64,000 bases of DNA, from contig NZ_JAOANI010000028.1 of NCBI RefSeq assembly GCF_025318105.1, positions 248,001 to 312,000 on the forward strand, written 5' to 3'. The position numbers and the translations under genes were made by a program. The stretch comes from Venatoribacter pacificus. Lineage in GTDB: Bacteria; Pseudomonadota; Gammaproteobacteria; Pseudomonadales; Oceanobacteraceae. How positions within the stretch are numbered: position 1 is the first letter of the stretch; every line of letters starts with the position of its first letter. Of this stretch, positions 58,502 through 64,000 are shown one piece after another. The notes under the pieces are model-generated. The model had not been told where the DNA came from, did not search any database, and worked only from the letters and a program-made list of their open reading frames with translations.

Positions 58502-60298
58502 TCAGAACAGACGGTTACGAATGTGTGTGATGAAATCGGATTTGCTCATCTCACCCACAATGCGGGCTGTTTGCATTTCCTGCTGCTGGTTAAAAAACAG
58601 AATGGTCGGCGGGCCAAAGATGGCGTGTTTTTGCATAAAGGCAATCTGTTCGGTGCTGTTGTCGGTGACATCAAGTTGCAGCCAGGTGACGTCTTTCATC
58701 ATTTGCTGCACATCGGGCTGGGCAAAGATTTCTTCCTCCATCACTTTACAGCTGATGCACCAGTCAGCATACAGATCGACCATGACCGGCTGTTGGCTGG
58801 CGGCTATCTGTCGTTCGATTTCGGCGACCGAATCGCTGCGGAAAAAGGCCGATGAATGGGCTGTTGCCCGCTTGTCACTGACGCCTTGCTGGCTGCTGCT
58901 CAGCGGTTGCAGTGGATTACTGTTGCCCTGCAGTACGCCAGCAAAGGCGGCGATGCCGTACAGTAAAAATACCCAGGCCAGACCTTTGACCAGCCGCTGT
59001 ATACCACTGGCGGCGGGTTCCAGTGCGCCGAGGCTGATGCCGTAAAACAGGGCTAGCAGTGCCCACAGCAGCAGACTGATGTTTTCGGGCAGGATGCGGC
59101 TCAGTAACCAAATGGCAACGCCGAGCAGCAAAATACCGAAGAAGGCTTTGATCTGGTTCATCCAACCGCCAGCCTTGGGCAGGAAAGATGCGCCGGTGGT
59201 GCCCAGTACAATCAGTGGTGCGCCCATGCCGAGACCGAGGGCCAGTAATGCACTGCCGCCCAAAACGGCATCGCCGGTGGTGCTCAGGTATACCAGAGCG
59301 CCGGCCAGTGGTGCCGATACGCACGGCGACACCACCAGTGCCGACAGAATGCCCATGATAAAGACGCTCAGCCACTGGCCGCCTTTCTGGTTCTGATTGA
59401 GTTGGTTCAGACGGTTACGCAGGCCCGATGGCAGTTGCAGTTCATACAGACCGAACATGGCCAGTGCGAGCAGGCTAAACAGCAGGGCAAACAGGATCAG
59501 TACCCAGGGCGTTTGCATCCAGGCCTGAATGTTGGCACCCGCTCCCAGCAGGCCAACGGTCAGGCCGGCGGCGGCGTAAGTCAGTGCCATGCCCAGTACA
59601 TAGATGGATGACAGGATAAAACCACGACTGGCGGAGGTGTTGTTCTGGCCCAGTACCACGCTGGTCAGAATCGGCACCATTGGCAATACGCAGGGGGTGA
59701 ATGTCAGACCCAGACCGAGCAGGAAAAACAAACCGACCACTGCGCCCCAGGAGCGGTTGCTGAACCAGCTGTCGGTATGGCTCTGTGAGCTGTTGCTGCT
59801 GGCGGTGTCTGTCAGTGTGTTGTTGCTATCCGCAACGGCGGTCATATTGCTCGCGGCGGCCTGAATATCTGCCTGGGTGATGGTCAGGCGATAGCGCTGT
59901 GGCGGGTAGCACAGTCCGGCATCGGCACAGCCCTGATAATGCAGAACCAGCTCGCCGGGTTGCAGTTGGCTGAGATCAAAATGGGTGTCCAGCTCGCCAT
60001 AGAATGCGGTGACCAGGCCAAAAGCTTCATCCTCTTTTTCTTTACCCGGATGTGAGTAGTACACCGGATCGGCTTTCTGCTCACCCTGCTGGATAAAAAT
60101 GCGGTGCTTGTAGAGGTAATAACCATCGGCTGTTTGCCAGCTGGCATTCAGCTGACCGTTGTCGACCAGGGTGGTCAGCGGAAAGGCCTGCTCTACCGGC
60201 AGGAAATCCGGCTCGTCGTTACCGTTCAGGCTGTCCAGCAAGCCAGCCTGGGTCGGCAGGCAGAACAGATAAATACACAAGAGTAACCACTTCGCCAC
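58502..60298 (-). CDS. dsbD: Thiol:disulfide interchange protein DsbD
   Basis: A 598-residue inner-membrane reductase that moves electrons from cytosolic thioredoxin to periplasmic DsbC/CcmG. A signal peptide leads to the N-terminal immunoglobulin-like domain with its cysteine pair (CADAGLCYPP). Eight membrane helices follow, with one cysteine in TPCVLPMVPILTSVVLG and the other in SPCVSAPLAGAL. The C-terminal thioredoxin-like domain has the active site DWCISCK. The GTG start has GGAGG six bases upstream. Confidence 0.96.
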   Translation of the reverse strand: MAKWLLLCIYLFCLPTQAGLLDSLNGNDEPDFLPVEQAFPLTTLVDNGQLNASWQTADGYYLYKHRIFIQQGEQKADPVYYSHPGKEKEDEAFGLVTAFYGELDTHFDLSQLQPGELVLHYQGCADAGLCYPPQRYRLTITQADIQAAASNMTAVADSNNTLTDTASSNSSQSHTDSWFSNRSWGAVVGLFFLLGLGLTFTPCVLPMVPILTSVVLGQNNTSASRGFILSSIYVLGMALTYAAAGLTVGLLGAGANIQAWMQTPWVLILFALLFSLLALAMFGLYELQLPSGLRNRLNQLNQNQKGGQWLSVFIMGILSALVVSPCVSAPLAGALVYLSTTGDAVLGGSALLALGLGMGAPLIVLGTTGASFLPKAGGWMNQIKAFFGILLLGVAIWLLSRILPENISLLLWALLALFYGISLGALEPAASGIQRLVKGLAWVFLLYGIAAFAGVLQGNSNPLQPLSSSQQGVSDKRATAHSSAFFRSDSVAEIERQIAASQQPVMVDLYADWCISCKVMEEEIFAQPDVQQMMKDVTWLQLDVTDNSTEQIAFMQKHAIFGPPTILFFNQQQEMQTARIVGEMSKSDFITHIRNRLF

Positions 60299-60326
60299 AG
60301 ATAACCTCCGGGTTATGTTCTGTCAA

Positions 60327-61295
60327 TCAGGTATTGCGTTGTACCGCCAGCAGAGCCAGGGCGCGCAGGGCCTCTTTGGCCTCTGAATCGGGTAAAAGTT
60401 GCAGTTGTGCCTGAGCGCGCTCGGCGCAGTCATAGGCTTTCTGGCGGGTGTATTCCAGAGAACCCAGTTCGCGTACGGCCGTGAGCACGTCGGCCATATC
60501 GTCGAGGCCGCCTTTGCGGATGGCCGAACGGATCAGGCTGCGCTGGTGTTCGTTACCGTGAGCCATGGCGTGAATCAGTGGCAGTGTCGGTTTGCCTTCA
60601 GCCAGGTCGTCACCCACGTTTTTGCCCATGGCGTCGGCATCGCCTTCGTAATCCAGTACGTCGTCGATCAGCTGGAAGGCCATGCCCAGTTCTTTGCCGT
60701 ACTCCTGCATGGCGCGGCTTTGCTCGGGGCTGCATTGCAGCAGTGCTGCCGCGGCGTGGGTTGAGGCTTCAAACAGCATCGCGGTTTTGCCGTGGATAAC
60801 ATCCATATATTGCGCTTCGCTGGTGTCCGGGTTCTTGACGTTGGTGAGCTGCAGAACCTCACCTTCGGCGATGACACAGGTGGCATTCGACAGGATGCTC
60901 ATCGCCGGCAGAGAGCCCAGCTCGACCATCATGGTAAAGGCGCGGCTATACAGGAAGTCACCGACCAGTACGCTGGGAGCGTTGCCCCACTTGGCGTTGG
61001 CGGTCGGATTGCCACGGCGCATATCGGAGGTATCCACCACATCATCGTGCAGCAGGGTGGCGGTATGCAGAAACTCGATGACGGTCGCCAGTTTAACCGC
61101 GTTATCTTCGCAGCGGCCAAAGGCCTTGGCGGTCATCAGTACCAGCAGCGGGCGGATACGCTTGCCACCGCTGCTGACGATGTAATCGGCGATCTTTTCA
61201 ACCAAAGGAACGCGCGATGCCAATTGGGTATGGATCAGGCGATCCACCGACTTAAATTCTTCGCCGACCACGGCGAGAATATCTTGTATCTGCAT
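60327..61295 (-). CDS. ispB: Octaprenyl diphosphate synthase
   Basis: A 322-residue trans-polyprenyl synthase that makes the ubiquinone side chain. The two aspartate-rich motifs are DDVVD (LLHDDVVDTSDMRRG) and DDVLD (LIDDVLDYEGDADAMGKNVG), with GGKRIRPLLVLM before them. It is divergent from rplU, the usual arrangement in this class. Confidence 0.96.
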   Translation of the reverse strand: MQIQDILAVVGEEFKSVDRLIHTQLASRVPLVEKIADYIVSSGGKRIRPLLVLMTAKAFGRCEDNAVKLATVIEFLHTATLLHDDVVDTSDMRRGNPTANAKWGNAPSVLVGDFLYSRAFTMMVELGSLPAMSILSNATCVIAEGEVLQLTNVKNPDTSEAQYMDVIHGKTAMLFEASTHAAAALLQCSPEQSRAMQEYGKELGMAFQLIDDVLDYEGDADAMGKNVGDDLAEGKPTLPLIHAMAHGNEHQRSLIRSAIRKGGLDDMADVLTAVRELGSLEYTRQKAYDCAERAQAQLQLLPDSEAKEALRALALLAVQRNT

Positions 61296-61706
61296 GAATT
61301 AGGGGCCTTATAAAAAACGGCGCTCATCTCCGGGTGTATCTGCAAGCAGCGCCGGAGCAGCTGAAGGCGTGCAGTGTAGCGATGTACTGGAAGGGCTGAC
61401 AACGATGGTGGGCGAAAAAGTCGGTTTTTGGCCGGCTAAAACCAGGTTTCTCTGCTTATCTTTGCTTTTTGGCCTGTAATCGCCGCCGTTGCTTACCGGG
61501 AATCTTCTGCGCCGGTATCCGCAGTTGGCGTTTATTCGGTGTCTCAATGGGATTGCGGCTTGCGCGGACAAAATAGCTGGGGTATAGTCTCGCGCCCCGA
61601 AATTCTGCTCCCTGCCATATGGAAACCAGAGCGTTGCCAGTAGAAGCAGGTCGTGAAAGTAGCAGCCAAGTAAGTGCCCGTTATGGGCTCATGTGGAGAT
61701 TACAGT
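61296..61706. other. ispB-rplU divergent intergenic region
   Basis: The 411 bases between ispB and rplU contain no convincing gene. The right half holds the rplU promoter (61560-61588) and a ~115-base untranslated leader; the left half must hold the ispB promoter, which I could not place with confidence. Confidence 0.7.
61560..61588 (+). promoter_or_regulatory. rplU-rpmA promoter
   Basis: TATAGT (-10, 61583-61588) lies 17 bases from TTGCGC (-35, 61560-61565). A GC-rich discriminator (CTCGCGCCCCG) follows, typical of stringently controlled ribosomal genes. Confidence 0.65.
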
Positions 61707-62018
61707 ATGTACGCTGTAGTAGTAACTGGCGGTAAACAGTACCGTGTAGAAGAAGGCCAGACCCTGAAAGTAGAGAAACTGGAAATCGCTACCGGCGAAT
61801 CCGTTGATCTGGAAAAAGTTTTGCTGATCGGTAACGGCGATGACGTTAAGATCGGTGCTCCTGTGGTTGCAGGCGCGAAAGTGACTGCTGAAGTCGTTGC
61901 TCACGGTCGTCACAAGAAAGTGAAGATCCTGAAGTTCAAACGTCGTAAGCACCACATGAAGCAGATGGGCCACCGTCAGTGGTTCACTGAATTGAAAATC
62001 ACCAGCATCGCTGGCTAA
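61707..62018 (+). CDS. rplU: 50S ribosomal protein L21
   Basis: A 103-residue ribosomal protein that binds 23S rRNA. It begins MYAVVVTGGKQYRVEEGQTL and has the signature KFKRRKHHMKQMGHRQ near the end. The ATG at 61707 has GGAG eight bases upstream; the open frame before it is not coding. rpmA follows 91 bases later. Confidence 0.98.
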   Translation: MYAVVVTGGKQYRVEEGQTLKVEKLEIATGESVDLEKVLLIGNGDDVKIGAPVVAGAKVTAEVVAHGRHKKVKILKFKRRKHHMKQMGHRQWFTELKITSIAG

Positions 62019-62109
62019 TATCGTTAAATTTGAATTCCGGGGTCCGTGTCTGTTGGCCAAACAGACCGCAATCGCAGTGTTGCAGTGACCTCACAGAAGG
62101 AGAAAGATT

Positions 62110-62370
62110 ATGGCTCACAAGAAGGCTGGTGGTAGTACCCGTAACGGTCGCGATTCCGAGAGCAAACGCCTTGGTGTCAAACTGTTTGGTGGTCAGGCTG
62201 CTAAAGCAGGCAGCATCATCGTTCGTCAGCGTGGCACTCGTTTCCACGCAGGTTCCAACGTTAAAGTTGGCCGTGACCACACTCTGTTTGCAACTGCAGA
62301 CGGCGTGGTTACCTTTGAAGTAAAAGGTCCGGATAACCGTAAGTTTGTAAGTATCGTTCCAGCCGCTTAA
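62110..62370 (+). CDS. rpmA: 50S ribosomal protein L27
   Basis: An 86-residue ribosomal protein whose N-terminus reaches the peptidyl-transferase centre. The signature MAHKKAGGSTRNGRDSESKR is intact, with no Firmicutes-type cleavable extension. AGAAGGAG precedes the ATG. A strong terminator follows. Confidence 0.98.
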   Translation: MAHKKAGGSTRNGRDSESKRLGVKLFGGQAAKAGSIIVRQRGTRFHAGSNVKVGRDHTLFATADGVVTFEVKGPDNRKFVSIVPAA

Positions 62371-62391
62371 TCGCTGCACGACTTACCCGAG

Positions 62392-62431
62392 CGCCCTGGC
62401 TACAAAGTTACTTTGCAGTCAGGGCGTTTTT
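62392..62431 (+). terminator. Terminator of rplU-rpmA
   Basis: CGCCCTG (62392-62398) pairs with CAGGGCG (62420-62426), enclosing a CAAAG/CTTTG inner stem, and is followed by TTTTT. Confidence 0.9.
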
Positions 62432-62441
62432 GTTTGCATTC

Positions 62442-62523
62442 AGGGCCTGTTAACACTCTCAGCGCCTTGCTTGAGAAATTTTTAGTGAACAGCAGGCCGG
62501 TTTGATCTGTGTAAACAGGCCCT
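62442..62523. repeat. AGGGCCTGTT-family repeat, complete copy (82 bp)
   Basis: The 15-bp ends AGGGCCTGTTAACAC and GTGTAAACAGGCCCT match as inverted repeats at 14 of 15 positions. The core (CTCTCAGCGCCTTGCTTGAG) is shared with the copy at 50111. It lies between rpmA and obgE, ending 15 bases before the obgE ATG, so it may form part of the obgE leader. Confidence 0.88.
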
Positions 62524-62538
62524 AAGAGGATATAAGGC

Positions 62539-63729
62539 ATGAAATTCGTCGACGAGGCGCGAATTACCGTTCAGGCGGGCAAGGGCGGCAATGGCTGTAT
62601 GAGCTTCCGTCGCGAAAAATTCATCCCAAAAGGTGGTCCTGACGGTGGTGATGGTGGTGATGGTGGTTCCGTCTTCCTTGAAGGCGACGATTCCATGAAC
62701 ACCCTGATCGATTACCGTTATACGCGCCACTATCAGGCTGAAAACGGTAAGAACGGTTCCAGCCGAAATTGTACCGGCTATAAGGGCGCTGACCTCTATC
62801 TGAAAGTGCCGGTGGGCACGACGGCCATTGATGAAGATACCGGTGAAACGCTGGGTGATCTGACCGAACAGGGGCAGTTGCTGATGATTTCCCGTGGTGG
62901 TTTCCACGGGCTGGGCAATACCCGTTATAAATCCAGTACCAACCAGGCGCCGACTCAGACCAAGCCGGGTCAGCCGGGTGAATCCCGTAACATCAAGCTG
63001 GAGCTGAAAGTGCTCGCGGATGTCGGTTTGCTGGGTTTGCCGAATGCCGGTAAGTCGACCTTTATCCGTGCTGTTTCTGCTGCCACGCCGAAAGTCGCGG
63101 ATTATCCGTTTACCACGCTGGTGCCGAATCTGGGTGTTGTCTCTGTCGAGGCGCACCGCAGCTTTGTGGTGGCGGACATTCCGGGTCTGATTCCGGGAGC
63201 CTCTGATGGTGCCGGTTTGGGGACGCGTTTCCTGAAACATCTGGTGCGTACCCATCTGTTGCTGCACGTCGTGGATATGGCTCCCTTTGATGATTCGGAT
63301 CCGGCAGAAAACGTACAGGCCATCAGTAATGAGCTGGAGCAGTTTTCTCCTGGTCTGGCACGGCGGGATCGCTGGTTGGTGCTGAACAAGCTGGATCTGG
63401 TGCCGGAAGAAGAACGTGAAGCCCGCTGTCAGGATGTGATTGATCGTCTGCAGTGGCAAGGCCCGGTGTATCGTATTGCAGCCATTAATCGCGAAGGTAC
63501 CTTCAAAATCAGCTGCGATATTATGGAATACATTGAACAGCGCCGTGAGCGCGCGCTGGAAGATGAAGAATTTGCCGAGCAGTTACAGGTTGAGCGTGCC
63601 CAAGTGGAAGCTGAAGCGCGTGAGCATATCGAGTATCTGCAGGAGCGTCGTCGCCAGCAGCGTGAGTTGCTGCGCGATGAAGATGACGATGACGATTACG
63701 ACGTAGAAGTTGTCTACACCAACGAATAA
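62539..63729 (+). CDS. obgE: Obg family GTPase
   Basis: A 396-residue essential ribosome-associated GTPase. The glycine-rich Obg fold occupies ~1-158 (GGKGGNGCMSFRREKFIPKGG-type start). The G domain has the P-loop GLPNAGKSTF, switch DIPGLIPGA and specificity motif NKLDL. A C-terminal acidic tail runs of Asp/Glu (DEDDDDDYDVEV). It acts in 50S assembly and the stringent response. The preceding repeat separates it from the rpmA terminator. Confidence 0.98.
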   Translation: MKFVDEARITVQAGKGGNGCMSFRREKFIPKGGPDGGDGGDGGSVFLEGDDSMNTLIDYRYTRHYQAENGKNGSSRNCTGYKGADLYLKVPVGTTAIDEDTGETLGDLTEQGQLLMISRGGFHGLGNTRYKSSTNQAPTQTKPGQPGESRNIKLELKVLADVGLLGLPNAGKSTFIRAVSAATPKVADYPFTTLVPNLGVVSVEAHRSFVVADIPGLIPGASDGAGLGTRFLKHLVRTHLLLHVVDMAPFDDSDPAENVQAISNELEQFSPGLARRDRWLVLNKLDLVPEEEREARCQDVIDRLQWQGPVYRIAAINREGTFKISCDIMEYIEQRRERALEDEEFAEQLQVERAQVEAEAREHIEYLQERRRQQRELLRDEDDDDDYDVEVVYTNE

Positions 63730-63784
63730 ACACCTAACAGTAACGCTCGAAAGAGCAGTCGCAGAGAGCAACAGGCAGAAAGCA

Positions 63785-64000
63785 ATGACGGCTGTGGAGT
63801 GGCAGGAAACCCGGCAAAAACTGGCGCAACAGAAGCGCTGGGTCATCAAAATTGGCAGTGCACTGTTAACCAATGACGGTCGTGGCCTGAATCGTGAAGG
63901 CATGCAGAGCTGGGTTGACCAGATTGCCGCATTGCTGCAACAGGGGCATGAGGTTGTGCTGGTGTCATCCGGTTCGGTGGCAGAAGGTATGACCCGTCTG
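63785..64000 (+). CDS. proB: Glutamate 5-kinase, N-terminal part
   Basis: The first 72 residues of a ~370-residue enzyme cut by the window edge. It phosphorylates glutamate in proline synthesis. The amino-acid-kinase start is clear: RWVIKIGSALLTNDGRGLNR and EVVLVSSGSVAEGMTRL. It follows obgE by 55 bases, the usual order in this group, and supplies the substrate for ProA encoded at 42558-43814. Confidence 0.95.
   Translation, partial: MTAVEWQETRQKLAQQKRWVIKIGSALLTNDGRGLNREGMQSWVDQIAALLQQGHEVVLVSSGSVAEGMTRL

Noticed and set aside
62482..63459. Minus-strand open frame (325 codons) opposite obgE
   Set aside because: obgE is unmistakable on the plus strand; the antisense product is low in complexity (many Thr/Arg/Gln) and runs across the repeat.
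1..64000. tRNA, rRNA and CRISPR arrays
   Set aside because: No cloverleaf, rRNA-like stretch or regularly spaced direct repeats were seen on either strand.

Overview
The window reads as a chromosome segment of a free-living gammaproteobacterium, most like the marine Oceanospirillales/Pseudomonadales (Thalassolituus or Oceanobacter type). This is inferred from gene content and order: minCDE with hopJ, proA-nadD-rsfS-rlmH-mrdA-rodA-mltB-rlpA, dacA-ybeD-lipB-lipA, ispB divergent from rplU-rpmA-obgE-proB, plus small families such as DUF2788, DUF3549, DUF4404 and a PA3496-like protein. No rRNA, tRNA, CRISPR array, prophage or intact insertion sequence was seen. Coding density is high and base composition looks even.

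Layout. 1-8.6 kb: end of a heavy-metal RND pump, a chemoreceptor, a periplasmic-sensor diguanylate cyclase, a 2OG-Fe(II) oxygenase, a TMEM165-type manganese exporter behind a yybP-ykoY riboswitch, an M42-type peptidase. 8.9-13.2 kb: a solute-binding protein, then hopJ-minC-minD-minE-pqiA-like-ppiC on the minus strand. 13.4-17.6 kb: SOS-controlled dinB, a GT4 glycosyltransferase/PAP2 pair, an AraC regulator. 17.7-26.7 kb: mostly poorly known envelope proteins, a TetR regulator with a candidate operator, an LhgO-like oxidase. 26.9-30.2 kb: small proteins, a CBS protein, a GAF-Fis regulator behind a sigma-54 promoter, a second GT4 enzyme. 30.3-35.6 kb: a CHASE2 class III cyclase facing a FecR-domain protein and a TPR/beta-barrel protein. 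36-43.8 kb: a CcoM-like small ORF with FNR/Anr-type sites, then the eight-gene cell-elongation, cell-wall and ribosome-maturation operon. 43.9-50 kb: two overlapping degenerate GGDEF membrane proteins, a methyltransferase, DedA, DUF3549, YchJ. 50-55.5 kb: a coiled-coil secreted protein, dacA-ybeD-lipB-lipA, a TorF-type porin. 55.6-64 kb: a DUF465 gene and a response regulator divided by two Anr boxes, trxC, a Gre-domain protein, dsbD, ispB, rplU-rpmA-obgE and the start of proB.

Functional themes are envelope growth and division (min, PBP2-RodA, MltB, RlpA, DacA), lipoic acid and proline synthesis, thiol redox (TrxC, DsbD), and nucleotide second-messenger signalling (one catalytically plausible GGDEF protein, two degenerate ones, one adenylate/guanylate cyclase). 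Regulatory sites read directly are a LexA box, FNR/Anr boxes, a sigma-54 promoter with a putative enhancer site, a Mn2+ riboswitch, a TetR-type dyad and two hairpins that overlap ribosome-binding sites. Two families of small non-coding repeats are dispersed between genes. The least described parts are the CHASE2/FecR/TPR-barrel cluster, the paired degenerate GGDEF proteins, and these repeats, one family of which overlaps neighbouring stop codons.
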